Origin: Chimonanthus salicifolius | Lineage: Eukaryota > Streptophyta > Magnoliopsida > Laurales > Calycanthaceae | NCBI GenBank assembly: GCA_013350335.1 | Contig: CM023540.1 | Span: forward strand, 52,186,552-52,250,551 | Length of the DNA: 64,000 nt | Reading direction: 5' to 3' | Translations under genes and position numbers: made by a program | Shown here: one piece after another, positions 21,623 through 33,396 of the stretch | Layout: every line of letters begins with the position of its first letter | How positions within the stretch are numbered: the stretch's first letter is position 1 | The notes under the pieces: model-generated | What the model was told of the DNA's origin: nothing | The model's database searches: none | Seen by the model: the letters and a program-made list of their open reading frames with translations, nothing else

Positions 21623-23595
21623 CCTACTGTTGTGGAAATTTTAAATTTATAACTCGCAAGCGCACTAACCATTAGATAGTATAGCGATTGAGTGCGAGGT
21701 CGAATCCATCGGAACTTAAGAAAATATATCCGTAAAAAATATACCACTAAATTATATATTTTAAGAAATTTAGAAAATCATGAAAATAAATCTTAAATAT
21801 GGAATTAATTATCTAATATAAGAAATTTTATTTTAATTTAGAAATATTCTAAAAAAAAAAAAAATAGAACAACATCTAAAATTAAAAATTAACCATTCAA
21901 GAGATCTAATTTTCATGGAAAACTCTCAATTCATCTAATTTCAATTAAGATTGTGGAATTAATCTAAAAATTATAAATAATCTTAAGCTAATTTAGAATA
22001 TGAAATTAAGATGCAATTAAATTATTTCCAACTTAATTCCATAAATTTTCAAGAATTTGAATTTATAAACAAAAGAAAATAAAATAAAACATATATACAT
22101 ATTTACAATGGAATTTGGATTGAAAATTAAGGAGGCATTATTTTCAATATTTTAAAAATAAAATCAAAACCTAGAACATGAAGCTCACATTTATTATTGA
22201 TCATTGATTCAAAATCTTCATTCATAATTAATTTAATTAAGAAAAACATGAGTTTCATTAATCAAGAAATAAACAAAATAAACCTTGGGCTTAGAGAGAA
22301 TTCAACATAAAATTCCAAATTTAAATTCTTCACCTACTCTTAAAAAGAGCCTTAGAATGGAAAATTTAGGTTCTAAACTTTCCCAAAAATTGGATGCTTA
22401 AGATGAAAATTCTAAGATTAAATCAAAACATGTATTCATAAAGAGATTAAAAATCAAATCTAAATATCACAATCAACAAACATTAAGTGGAAAACCATAG
22501 ATCTAAAAAGATTGTCTTAATTTTATTAATAAAATAAATAATTAAAATTAAATAACCATGGAATTCTTGGAATAAGAAATTACAATGAGAAGTTAAAACA
22601 CCAACCTGAAACCCATTTTGGAATTTGAATTCCACACTGTCTTCCCTTCTCTTTGTATTCCTTTCCTTCTTCCTTATGCTCCAAAAATCAGCAATCTAAG
22701 TTCAATTTTCTCAATGGGAGAGAGATAATATTTAAAGATGAAAGGAGGTGGAGTGAATGGCTTGGATTTAAAGATTTAAATAAAGCAGGGGACATTTGGA
22801 GGGCTAATATGGTTTGTGCTAAATATGGAATGGCTTAAAGGAGGAAAGGAGGTGGAAAAAATAGTAAAATTCGTGCAAAAAAAAGTGGGTGCAAAATCCC
22901 ATTTTTTACACATATAACACCTAGCAGCTCAGTTTTGACTTAGTTAATGTCTGAATCATACTACAAAGTTGTAGCTTTTGAAGTGTTCTTTCCAACACAA
23001 AAAGAATCAAAGGAATCGGATATTGGAGTGAAAATTTATGGTCCAAATACTGAAGCTGTGTCAAACCATCCTTCTTTTTCTCAACTTCTTATTTTGTTTC
23101 TTTTTCCTTAATTCACTTGCCAAATTCGAAAATTCTCTCCTAATGACTTTTAAATTTCGAATTTCCTCATATGTATCTTGAGATGATGGAAATAGACTTC
23201 ACACATGTGGATTTCTTCACGAGCTTTTCTTAATGGGCTTAATAATTGGGCTTTTCAAAGTATGGAAAATCTAATAAATAATTTTACCATTTGCATTCAA
23301 TTCTAAAAGGAATAAATTAATCCAAATTCTCATAAAGGGATTTGAATTAATTAGTTTATAAATAAAACCACTAAAATTGTGGTAAAATAATTATTAAAAA
23401 TTCCAACTTTCCAAACATATCAACTTATGACCATAAATTGCAAAATTCACCATTTGAATTCTTATATCTTGTATTTCCCTATAAATCCTGCAAAAATTCC
23501 AAAATATCATTTAACATATCCTAAAACACATAAAACAAGGTCTAAATAGTCCAAATCAAGGGTAAAATAGTCAATTTCCTATGCTCATCACCTAC
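21623..23595 (-). mobile_element. Solo LTR of the Athila/Tat-like family, with target duplication
   Basis: The solo LTR 21628-23590 (1963 bp) starts TGTTG and ends CATCA on the plus strand and is flanked by CCTAC at 21623-21627 and 23591-23595. Its minus-strand 3' end shares the conserved CTCGCAAGCGCAC and GAGTGCGAGGTCGAA blocks with the LTRs at 25111, 39454 and 62039. Its 5' end (plus strand TCAATTTCC...TGCTCATCA) matches 39322 and 58294 weakly. It lies inside the copia LTR. A solo LTR forms by recombination between the two LTRs of an inserted element. Confidence 0.87.
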
Positions 23596-23657
23596 ACTTT
23601 CCATCTCTTATTCTCTTAAAACAATCTTTATTTTGGAATATCCTTCAATCAATTCTT

Positions 23658-23676
23658 GAGAGAGAGAGAGAGAGAG
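23658..23676. repeat. GA microsatellite
   Basis: A run of (GA) about 9 units long in the copia LTR. Confidence 0.85.
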
Positions 23677-24297
23677 GAAGAAATCAAGTAGGGATAAACA
23701 TAGGAAAACAATAAATCCTAGAAACCCTCCCAAGCTTGTGACTGTGTATACATTGGAACATCTTCTACATCAAGAGATCAAAGCTGGGGAGAACTTCTGA
23801 AGCACATCTGCATTCAAGTAAGCTACAAAGGCAAGTCCTTCATTTTATTTTCATTTCAATCATCTTCTTGAAAAGTGGATTAATGTAAGGGCTTGAACCA
23901 CTATAAAAAATAGAGAGATAAAGAAGTAGACTAGAGTTGGTCGAACTTTTCAAAATCTAGGATTGTGTAGGTGAAATTCTTACTCTATTAGTGAGGGTGT
24001 AATTCCCTACATAGTAGATTTGGGATAGCCGAAGATTGGGTGAGTCCATCAGTGGATGTAGCTTTGTTTAAACCGAACCACTATACATCGGGTGTCTTTG
24101 TGACTGGTGGATTGCTTGTGCGAATGTTAAATTAATTTGCACATCTCTTGTTCACACAACACCTTTGCAATTTGATTAATTTTGTCATTCCGCGTTTAAT
24201 TTATATTAATCAAGATATTTGCAAAGGATCAAAAAATTGGAGATTGTCCTATTCACCTCCCTCTAGACAATCATATTCCAGTATTCCGAGACTTTCA

Positions 24298-25110
24298 ATT
24301 GGTTAAAAACCTCGTGCTCGTTATTAAGGATCTAACCATCCGAGTTGATCTTTGTGCTAGAACACCAATCATGGATGCCAAAATTTTCATTTATTATTCT
24401 CTATCGTTTGTACACACCGTCTTGACTTTTTTTAAAACAAAAATAGAGAATATGTTGGTCTCGTATGAAGAAGATGTGTGAACCTCAATTCAAAATGATT
24501 TTATTGGAAATATCTCCATGGATGGTTCAAACTCGTCATACTATATAGATGCATGCAATTCTGTGGTTGGTCTTGCCTCTGTGAATTCTTTGTCAGGTAA
24601 TCACACTTGCATTCAAGAAAATGGTGATTCACACAAGAATGGAATGGAGTCTACATCTGGTGATCTTGAAGAATTTGAAACTGCATCAAATTTGGAAAAA
24701 CTGGGAGGAGGTAAATCTTTAAATAATTTTGTTGCTTCTATCACTTCTGATCAAAAGAAATACACTAGTGAATCAGAAAATGAGGAAAACATTGATGACC
24801 TCCAAGAATCTTATAGTGCCTTGTATCTTTAGAGTGTGGAGTTGGGTAAGAAAGTTCATAAACTTAGAAATGAAAATTTCAAACTTTCAAGCCATCTTGA
24901 CACTGAGTAATTTGAGATCGAGGCCCTCTCATGTGAAAAGAACCGTGAAGAACTCTTAGAAATCAAGAGATGCCTTGATGAAAAAGTAACCTTGAGCTCA
25001 GATTTGGAGAAATTAAGAAATCATAAAATACAATTTCAAGATAAATTTACTCAAGGTGAGCAAAAGTTGGAGAAACTTCTTAACTCTAGTAAGAAGTATA
25101 AGGACAGGTC
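24298..25110 (+). pseudogene. Copia leader and gag N-terminal half (coiled coil)
   Basis: The internal start of the copia element follows the LTR. The frame at 24518 onwards reads an acidic Ser/Asn-rich segment, then, past stops at 24830 and about 24908, a Lys/Glu/Leu-rich coiled-coil-like segment (VELGKKVHKLRNENFKLSS; FTQGEQKLEKLLNSSKKYK). This is the kind of heptad-rich middle domain seen in Gag of SIRE-type copia elements, where Gag packages the RNA. The element is cut at 25111 by another LTR. Zinc knuckle and pol are absent. Lineage assignment rests on general resemblance. Confidence 0.6.
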
Positions 25111-25664
25111 TGTATTGTGTAAATTTTAAATTTATTACTCACAAGTGTAAGTACCATTTGATAATATAGAGATTGAGTGCGACGTCAAACCCAAAGGAAA
25201 TCACAAAATATATGCTAAAAAAGTAAATTAGCACCATTCAGAATAATGTAATCAAAGAAAATAGAATTATGGAATTAGTTCTTAAACATGAGATCTAATT
25301 TTCTAAAACATAGAGTTATATACTTAAATCAACAAAACCCAAATTAACATCTAACATTGGAAATGAATTAAACATGAGATCTAAAGTTTATACATTCAAA
25401 ATTTAATTAGAATGGTGGAGAGAAAACAATCTCAACTTAACACAAAACCAATTAATTAAGAAGCAAATAAAACATTCCTGATCTAGTTCCAAAGAATTTG
25501 AATGAATTGAATAAATGAAATAAAAAATGAAAGAATTAAAACATGAACAAGAATAATACACATATTTACAATGGATCAGAACCATTTATAGCAATTGAAC
25601 ATCATACCCAATAAGCTTAATAAACAAGATATCTAGATCTGAAATTCGAGTAAAAGTCCAATAT
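25111..25664 (-). mobile_element. Athila/Tat-like LTR, 3' terminal part
   Basis: It begins TGTATTGTG at 25111, and the minus-strand end carries the family block (CTCACAAGTG, GAGTGCGACGTC). Homology to the LTR at 62039 runs to about 25660 (AGATCTGAAATTCG), where a copia LTR interrupts. A 5' LTR fragment in the same orientation occurs at about 39005-39322. The two could be halves of one LTR that later insertions and deletion separated; this is inference. Confidence 0.75.
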
Positions 25665-25669
25665 TAAGT

Positions 25670-25950
25670 TGGGTCTAAGAGGCCCAAGTCTATTGTAAGC
25701 CCAAATATATAAGCATTATTTCCTCTAGGGTTTCCTTATGCACGGTGAATGTTCTCTTCCTTAGTGTGAAATGAGAGGTATAGAGGAAAGACTATAGAGA
25801 TCTTTGTAGCATCCTCTTTATCTTCATCTTAATAGTGAATTGAGCGAAATGCTCCGTGGACGTTGCCTTCAAGTGAACCACGTAAAAATCTCGTCTCTTG
25901 CATGGTTGCTTGATCTTGTGTTGTGTGTTTTGCATCTTACTTTCATATCA
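25670..25950 (+). repeat. Copia 5' LTR
   Basis: This ~281-bp LTR ends ATATCA just before the primer site. It has a TATA-like ATATATAAG near 25705 and the copia-type block GAACCACGTAAAAATC near 25876 before its end. The 5' limit is set where homology to the Athila/Tat-like LTR stops, and is approximate. Confidence 0.65.
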
Positions 25951-25952
25951 AT

Positions 25953-25965
25953 TGGTATCAGAGCC
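25953..25965 (+). promoter_or_regulatory. Primer-binding site, tRNA-iMet
   Basis: TGGTATCAGAGCC is the standard complement to the 3' end of plant initiator tRNA-Met, two bases after the LTR. Confidence 0.9.
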
Positions 25966-27464
25966 ATTCTGATTCGTCATCGGATCTTGGGGAAAAATCA
26001 TAGAGATTGTTCACAGCACAAGGGTGTTTCTCTGTTTAGTCTCAGCTGCAAATAGCAGATCTGAACCCAGATTTGGATCGGTACAGGCCTAATGGCTAAG
26101 GGTTTTCCACTTAGAGGGGAAGGCTGTGACAAAAAGAGGGGTTTTTCAAATTCAGCTGTGAGTAGTTATTGTAGGCAATGTGTCATTGCTGCAACCAGAT
26201 CTGAACTCTCTTGTTTCAGAGAACAACAAGAAGGCAGCCAGATTCGGCAGCAAGAAGGCAGTCGTGCATCCAAAAGGGAAAACTAAGGGTTTCCAAGCGA
26301 AACTAGCTGGAAGCAGATCCCAGCGCCCAACCCGTACTCGTTGGAAGCAGACCAGACCAGATCGTCAACCAGTTGGAACGGCGATTGCAACTCAAAAGTG
26401 GGGGCGACCAGCGTCTAAGTGAGCGTGCCCAGATCTCATATCAAATCTGCAGGTTCCCCAGCGCAAATCTCTGCAGTAGGAAGGCACTGCCGTAGGTCAG
26501 ATCACATCTAAGTGAAGAAGCGGTGTCTCTCTCTCAAGAGGCGCAAGAACCATCGAGAAGCAGCAGTGTGCTCAGCCAGATCGGCGCAAAAATCCATTTC
26601 TCCATCTGGTAATCGTGTAGGGACCCACAGACGATCGCCGGCACAGCCTGCAACAGCGGCTGAAGAGCAGATCATGCGCCAAAGGGCTTGTTTTTCGCAG
26701 GCCAGAACAAAGTCGAGCACGGAGGAAGAATCACACAAGCGTTCAGATCTGAACCCAGAAAAGGGTTGAGTGCCCAGGTTTTTTCAAACAGCAATGGGAA
26801 GGGAATCACATACAGAAAGAGCACTAGTTGCGGTGGAGTAAGGCCGAGGAGGTGTCCAGACTTGCAACAGATGTGTTTTCTCTCTGTTTTTTAGAAATCT
26901 TGAGAACAGCAAAAAGGGCTATCAAGACCAAGATCTCACAAAAGAGAAGCTGTGGTGGCCGAGTAGAGACCAGTAAACAAGAACTCTCAGGTTAGTAGAG
27001 AGACAAAAGGCCAGAGTGTTAAGAGCAGGCCAGTGTTCACAACATTCTCACAGATCTTCATCTAGTTTAGAACAGCAACGTTCAGATCCACAGATTTAGC
27101 CAGTTCCAGTCTCAGATCTACCTCTAGAATAACCAGTGAAGAAGAGAAGAATTGTTGCCCACCAGATGTTTGACAAATTGTCTCTAAGAAAAAGGCACTG
27201 CACACCAAGTGTTTGATCAATTGCTTCAGAGGAGGGTTCTCTTTGGTTGTTGGGAGTATGTAGACCAGTTGTCAGATAGTATTAGAGAAGTCAGAATCTA
27301 CAGATCAAATCAACGGTCCATATTGTTTCACATTTTTCGAAGCCATACAGACTCAGAATTCAGATTCATCTTTACCAGTGCGCTCAAAGTGACGAAATCT
27401 ACGTGGTGATTGGAGTAGGTTACTGTTTTGGACTTGAAGTACAAAACTCCCTTTAAGCCAGACT
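25966..27464 (+). other. Copia leader, non-coding
   Basis: This is a 1.5-kb untranslated stretch between primer site and gag. It has several dispersed copies of CAGATCTGAACCCAGA-like sequence (about 26058, 26202, 26743). Short ORFs are not conserved with anything I know. Confidence 0.6.
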
Positions 27465-28518
27465 ATGGCATCAATGAGATCAACCGGAGGCATCAAAGTT
27501 GAAGTTGACAAATTCGATGGTAGAGTTAACGTCGTATTATGGAAGTTGAGAATGAAGAATATTTTGATCCACCGAGATTTCGATGTAGCATTATCAGGCA
27601 AAGATAAAAATGCAGCAGCGATGAAGGATGCGGAGTGGACAATATGACAATTAATCTCATTCAACTCTATATCTCTGATGAAGTGTTGTACAATGTCATG
27701 GAGGAGACGACTACAAAGGACCTATGAGAAAAGCTTGAGAAGCACTACATGGGTAAGTCGTTATCGAACAAGCTTCACTTGAAGAAACAACTATTTGGGT
27801 TGAAGATGGCTGAAGGGTATGATGTGTTGGAGCACATGAACAGATTCAACTGGATAACCAGTGAATTGTTGAGGCTAGAGGCTAAGTTCAATGATGAAGA
27901 CAAGTTTATGATATTGCTGACCTCTCTCCCAGACTCTTATGATCATTTTGTCACTACCTTGCTATATGGAAAAGACGCAGTCAAACTTGATGAGGTTACT
28001 CAAGCGATCATCTCCAATGAAGCAAGGAAGAAGTCTACCATAAGCGACTCACGTGCAAAGATTCTTCTAATGAAAGGAGGATCTAGTGATTGTGGCAGGA
28101 CTAGGGATAAGAGTAAGAAACGAAGAAACAACTCCAGGTCAAAGTCAAGAGGCAGAGACTCAGGAAAGTGCTACTATTGAGGCCAGAAAGGACACTGGAA
28201 GAAGAAGTGCCGAAAACTCAAGGCGAAGAACACAAATGAGAAGGAGGCTGACAAGACAGGCACAATCGGCGTAGCTTCACAAAATAAAACAGGTATTTTA
28301 TCTGTCTCGTAAGGTACGTCTCTATCTGATTCTTAGATTTTTTATTCCGGTTGTTCTTATCATATGTGCCCTAACCATGATTTGTTTGAATTATATGAGT
28401 CTTATAATGATGGTAGTATTCTTATGGGCAATGATGCACCATATAAAGCCATAGGAATAGGTTCTATTAGAATCAAGACGTTTGATGGAGTTGTGAGAAC
28501 ATTAAGAGAGGTGAGACA
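27465..28518 (+). pseudogene. Copia gag and start of protease
   Basis: Gag starts MASMRS at 27465, with the copia Gag pattern (FDGRVNVVLWKLRMKNIL, then after a frameshift near 27650 LKKQLFGLKMAEGYDVLEHM and LTSLPDSYDHFV, the UBN2-type core). The CCHC zinc knuckle near 28170 has lost a cysteine: its second Cys codon is TGA (CYY-stop-GQKGHWKKKC). The protease follows: the usual catalytic DSG is YSG in [10 protein letters not shown] (about 28339-28368), so the aspartate is gone. Other stops include TGA at about 27727 where Trp is usual. The frame runs to 28518, where a gypsy LTR begins. Not functional. Confidence 0.85.
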
Positions 28519-28842
28519 TGTAATGACCCGACCCGATTTTTCTGAGTTTTAGGGTCTTGGTAGTGGTAGGGTTAGTGTGGGCCACGTGGTAGGTCCTGCT
28601 TTGCCCGGTTTTGAGTACGGAGACTCAAAGGGCACTTTAGTAATTTTGAATAATTGAATATTTTATCATGTAAAAAGTTTGAAAATCACACGTTATCTTC
28701 CCCGATGTTCGACGTTTGGTTTTCTTAATGAGTTTTAAATTATTTATTTATTTTTGAGAATTTAAGATTTTTTTTTTTTTAAAAAAATCCTATCTTAAAA
28801 ACCCCCTCCCCCAAAACCCTAAACTATTACACCCCTTCCTTG

Positions 28843-28871
28843 CGGCACTGTAGCAGCTCGCTACAGTGCCG
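28843..28871. repeat. Perfect hairpin in gypsy LTR
   Basis: The arms CGGCACTGTAGC and GCTACAGTGCCG (12 bp) flank AGCTC. The 3' LTR copy (about 33719-33748) has substitutions in both arms. Confidence 0.9.
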
Positions 28872-29490
28872 GGTCACCCTCTCTTTCCCCCCTTTTTTCA
28901 TCTTCTTCCCTCTTCCATCAAACCCTAACCCTAATTCCGCCACCACCGCCGCCGTCCTCATTTCTCTCCCTCTCGATTCTCTCTTTCCCCTCTCAATCCC
29001 TCTCATTTTCTCTATTTTCTTTCTCGATCTTTCTTCTCCCTCGTCTGGACTTGCTGCCGACCTCCCTCACCTCCTCCTCCGGCGTTGGTTCGAGCTTCTC
29101 CAGCCCCAGATGAGTCAGATCACTTCCCTCATCGGCCGAAACCAGGTATTTTCCATCTTCCCTCTCCGATTCTTCTTCTTTCTTCCCTGATTCTCTTTCT
29201 CCTTCTTCCCCTCTTTCCCTCTTCTTTCCCCTTCCCCTTCGGCTGACTCACTCAGAGCTGCGAGTTGACTCAGCCGGGTGTCGATTTTGGACCCCGGTAA
29301 CCCTGCCAAGCCCGCCAGATCTGGCCTTGTTCACCAGATCTGGCCCAGCCCGCTAGATTCGACCCAGCCCGCCAGATCCGGCCCAGTTCGTAAGATTCAG
29401 CCCGCTAGTATGACTTGTGTTTCCCCGGATGACTTAGTAGACTGAGGACATGCTCGCCCGCTCATTGGTCGAGGAATGGTGCGATGAGAT

Positions 29491-29850
29491 ATTCCAGGCT
29501 AGGACACCTGTAGCGTGGGGACAGCCTGCGACGTGGATGTGATGAAGTATTCCAGGCTAGGACACCTGTAGGGTGGGGACAGCCTGCGATGTGACCTGAT
29601 GAGATTAAAGGCTAGGACACCTGTATGGTGGGGACAGCCTGCGGTGTGGTGTGAGATGATGTTCCAGGTTATGACACCTGCAGGGTCGGTACAGTCTGAG
29701 GTATGGTAGTCCAAGCTATGACACCTGCGGGGTGGGTACAGTCTGAGGTATGGTAGTCCAGGCTATGATACCTGCAAGTGGGTACAGTCTGAAGTATGGA
29801 ATTCCAGGCTAGGACACCTGTATGGTGGGGACAGCCTGTGGTGTGATGTG
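29491..29850 (+). repeat. Seven-unit tandem repeat in gypsy LTR
   Basis: Units begin near 29493, 29552, 29609, 29664, 29710, 29758 and 29804. The core is CCAGGCTAGGACACCTGTA, then GGTGGGGACAGCCTG. Spacing is about 45-60 bp. Units 4-6 form a variant (TATGACACCTGC, GGTACAGTCTGAGG). Confidence 0.88.
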
Positions 29851-30826
29851 GTAGTGTGTTTACCCGCGGTTATGACTTTGGGGTTCATTGTTGAGACTTG
29901 TGGTGTGGGTGTTAACTCACCAGGCACTTATGGGTGCCTAACGAGTGAGTTCGGCCGGCTCACTCGGTAGTAGACCTATAGAATTCTGTGAGGGGTGGAT
30001 ACGCCAGTTGTGTGGAGACCAACAGATGGGGTCAAAGGTTATAGGTTTGACTATCAAGACTCTGATAATTGGTTGAGTAGACTATAGACGAGTTTGGTTG
30101 GCAGTCCGTTGAGGACTGGTGAGGTGGTTACTCCCCTTGTGGTAGTCGGTTTGGGACTCTAGTGAGTCTGACTCTTGGGTTGGTCGTGATATGTGTGTGG
30201 GTTGCGTAAGAGAGCCATAGGGCTGGTCGAGGGTGGGTGGACCGCAGCGGATGGGCACATGAAGGAGTTGCCATAAAGTTGTACTGAGTTGGTTAGAGGA
30301 TATACTGGAGGTCAGACTAATGTGGGCCCGTGTGTTAGGGGTAGGGCACCCGCTTGCATAGTCATGCATGTAGACATCATATACATTGATGTGTTTATTT
30401 GATCATATATATAGTGTATGCTGGCTGACATTTGATGTGTGTGTTACCCTCACTGGGCATGTAGAACTCACCCCTTGCCTCACAGGTACTCCATAGTGGA
30501 AGGGTCGACGGGACCCTCAATCGGACATTGGGCGTAGAGCTGCAGCTTTGTACTTGTCATGGTTTTATTTTGTAATTGGAGACTGGCTAATGTATTTGAG
30601 ATATGTGTACATTTCATTAAGTTGGATGAATGGAATAATGGGAGGATGCTATAATTTGTAATCATGATTGATGCTTACGGTTTTTGGTTTATTGGTGGAT
30701 TACTATGGTTAGTTTGGGTTGAGGGAGCGGTGCCTCCCATTTACAAAAAAAAAAAAAGTATCCGAAATTGTATTGGATTGTTTTTATCAGTTTTAACGTG
30801 CCCGTAGCAGGATGGGTCGTTACAGT

Positions 30827-30838
30827 TGGTATCAGAGC
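30827..30838 (+). promoter_or_regulatory. Primer-binding site, tRNA-iMet
   Basis: TGGTATCAGAGC lies two bases after the 5' LTR. Confidence 0.88.
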
Positions 30839-33396
30839 ACAGTTCAACTCTTGGGCTGTGCATGGATCAGAGATGTGTGAGATAATGACCAAAGATTAGG
30901 TTCATCCCTTGTGTGATAAGGTAGATGGAACCTATTTCCATAGTGGTGTTTTGACTTCCTTAAGCTGTTGTGGTAAGTTTGATGGGGTTGCGCTTGAGCT
31001 TGGTCTAACTTCCATTTTGTGGATTGACTCATGGTGAGAATGAACACTGGTTAGGGTAGGGGAAACCATACCAGGGATAGTAATCCAGAGACCTTAGGGA
31101 TTCCCCGACCCGTGATAGAGCCTTTGGAGAACAAGTATTGGTGAGCAGATTGTTTATCTCCGTTGTCAATGTGTGTATGCTGAAGATCCGAAGTATCTTG
31201 CTAGTGGGAAGTAAAAGTATTTGACCAGAGTACGACTTCAGTGCAGTAATCTGAGTGTGGCAGCAACACCCTGTATGGGTTGATATATTTACCGGTGTGA
31301 ATGAAGTGATAGAGCCCCTTGGTTTTTGGTTCTGAGACTTGACCTGATTCAGATACGTGACTCGCTCGATGACTTTGAGCATCGCCGTGGTTTGAGTTTG
31401 GGAGTGTATGTGGTGGAGACGTGTTGTTTGTCATGTCTCCATTGGAGTGATTGGCATATATCGCGCGGGATTACATATAGTGTATTATAGCTAGAGATAG
31501 ATCTTTTAACCGTTGGTGGTGTTCTATTTAGAGGCAGTGATTTACCATTAGCCAGGATGTTGAGGGATCTGATCATCGTGTGGTTTGTCAGTTAGTTTGA
31601 GTTGAGAGGGCACTGGGATGCCATACGTTGGGATGATACCGACAGGGGTATTGGACATAGAGACTAGACTTGTGGGCTGGAGTCGGTGGGACCTATTTGC
31701 CTAGGTATTTCACCAGGGGACATACCGACTTTGTTAGCCTAGAAGAAGGGTGACTCAGTGAGATTTTGTGCAAGTGGTCGACGACTGAACAAAGTTAAAG
31801 AGTAGGATGAAGTTTTTCTACTAGAGATTGACGACTTGTTGAAACAGCTGAGAGGATCCATGTTGCTTTTGGGGGATGTGTTTTCATTCAGTATCTTGTT
31901 GGATGCGAGTTTTGATCCTTTAAATGTAGCTACTTGCCAATACAGTTTCGACAGGTAGTGCGACATGTTTGTCAGAATGAAACAGAGGTCGTGTCTGGCA
32001 GTTTATTCAGATTACTCCAGGTGGCCGTGCTTACAGTTAGATTGGTCAGGGAGAACGATCAGTTCTTGGTACAATGGTAGTGATGCAGTTTTCTTGAGTG
32101 GATGCAGACGACCACTATAGTGATGGGTCGTACCGGAGGTAGAGAAAGGCCGCAGGTGTGCAGTTCATTGTGATGTTTCTAGAGATGGTAAGAGTTGTAT
32201 GCTGATATATGATGGATAATTGGTGGTTTCTGGTACGAGAAGACTTGAGAATGATGAGCATAACTTTTCCACTCATAGTTTGGAATGGATGACGATGATG
32301 CTGTGCTCGGGTTGGAGGTATCTGTTTAGTGTTGAGGGAGGTTCTGAGTATCCCCCACCATTGTGGTTATGAGCACTTGTTTGTTCAAAAGGGATTGAGA
32401 ATGAAACAGATGTGATGGATGAAGTTCATGGGTGATTGTTGATTAGGTGGGGAGACTATAGCGGCCAGTCTATGCAACGAGGTAGTTCAGCCAGTGTTGA
32501 GTGATAGAGCCTCGAAGAATCATCATTCAAGTGCAGAGACAGTCAGACTTTTGTGATGTGTGGTGGTGGACCAGATATCTAGGCTGTGAGACCTAATGGC
32601 GAATTGACCCTCTAGAGCAGGTTGGTAGTAGCTCATGTTGAGTAGTGCCGTGTGGAGACACTTCGACTCCTTCTTCATCATGGGGTTAGTGGCTGATAGA
32701 TTGGCAGAATTCACCCATCTCCTTAGGGTGAGGATAAACCGATTTCTTAAAGCTTTTGGACTGATTTATGTTGAATAGAGACTTAGTCTTTGCGAGATGC
32801 CGAGTCCACCATATCGGGTCGAGGTTTAAGTTCTACACATCAGATCAAATAGTGTTATAGAGAGAGTTGTATGATCAGGCGCGTTTCAGCTCAACGGATT
32901 ATCTGTGGATAAGTAGCATGTCAGGACAGACCAGGCAGACTTCAGAGGACATGTCTTATGTTTTGCGCTTGAGTTATGAGATGAGTTAGGAGGGTTGCTG
33001 GTTCTTGATAGAGCTCGAGTACGACAGCATCGATAGATTGGCATTTTGGTAGTTCTGTGCGAGGTACTTTGTGACCGACTGAATAGAATTCCCCTGTGTT
33101 GGATGAAGACCTTGATGCAATTCTGTGGGAACCATGTATGGTTAGAAGGACTTTTGAGCTGATGAAATTGGTCAGGTGGAAGTCATTGGTTTTGATAGTG
33201 GCGCATACTATTATCCAGGTTGTTCGGCTGTTCATGGTGATCAGTGGCAGGATTGTTTCAGTGCATCATCTTGTTGTGGGAATATTGGTTTGAGAGTGAG
33301 TTTCAGCTGTGTAGAGGTTGTTTTTACCTAGATTTTTCTTACGAGATTTGAGCCTAAGGTGAATTTTGAGGACGAAATTTTTTAAAGGGGTAGTGT
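30839..33396 (+). pseudogene. Gypsy interior, unreadable
   Basis: Near 31037-31130 a frame resembles a Gag N-terminus (RGNHTRDSNPETLGIPRP). Beyond that, no capsid, zinc knuckle, protease, RT or integrase motif can be followed. The 3' end has GAGGACGAAATTTTTTAAAGGGG, the typical purine tract of these elements (about 33367-33390). Either a very old copy or a deletion derivative. Confidence 0.55.

Larger units (their letters stand above)
21120..24297 (+). mobile_element. 5' LTR of a Ty1/copia element (probably SIRE/Maximus), split by a solo LTR
   Basis: The two halves are about 21120-21627 and 23596-24297. The left half matches the start of the copia solo LTR at 41836 (for example the stretch around TTCGCTCGAA near 21186 and the GGAGTGCATTTAATG near 21435). 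The right half has the same arrangement as its end, closing in GAGACTTTCA at 24297 where the other closes in GGAACTTTCA. Next comes a decayed primer site (24298-24315, ATTGGT then altered), which marks this as a 5' LTR. The left limit is approximate. The 134-codon ORF at 21152-21556 lies in this LTR and is not a gene. Confidence 0.7.
25665..28518 (+). mobile_element. Ty1/copia element, 5' part
   Basis: This element has an LTR ending at 25950, a tRNA-iMet primer site, a 1.5-kb leader, then gag and the start of protease. It lies within an Athila/Tat-like LTR and is itself cut at 28518 by a gypsy LTR. No integrase, RT or 3' LTR is found further on, so the rest has been lost or lies outside. Confidence 0.8.
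28519..30824 (+). repeat. Gypsy 5' LTR
   Basis: This 2306-bp LTR has TGTAA...TTACA ends. It contains AAACCCTAA-type and CT-rich stretches (28900-29250), a perfect hairpin at 28843-28871 and a seven-unit repeat at 29491-29850. The primer-binding site follows directly. Confidence 0.88.

Noticed and set aside
24299..24481. 60-codon ORF just after the copia LTR
   Set aside because: It includes the decayed primer site, so it cannot be the native gag start.
25953..25965. tRNA fragment
   Set aside because: TGGTATCAGAGCC is complementary to a tRNA 3' end and sits right after an LTR, so it is a primer-binding site; no tRNA gene was recognised anywhere in the window.
29491..29850. CRISPR-like array
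   Set aside because: Units vary in length and sequence, spacers are not distinct, and the array is inside an LTR of a plant element.
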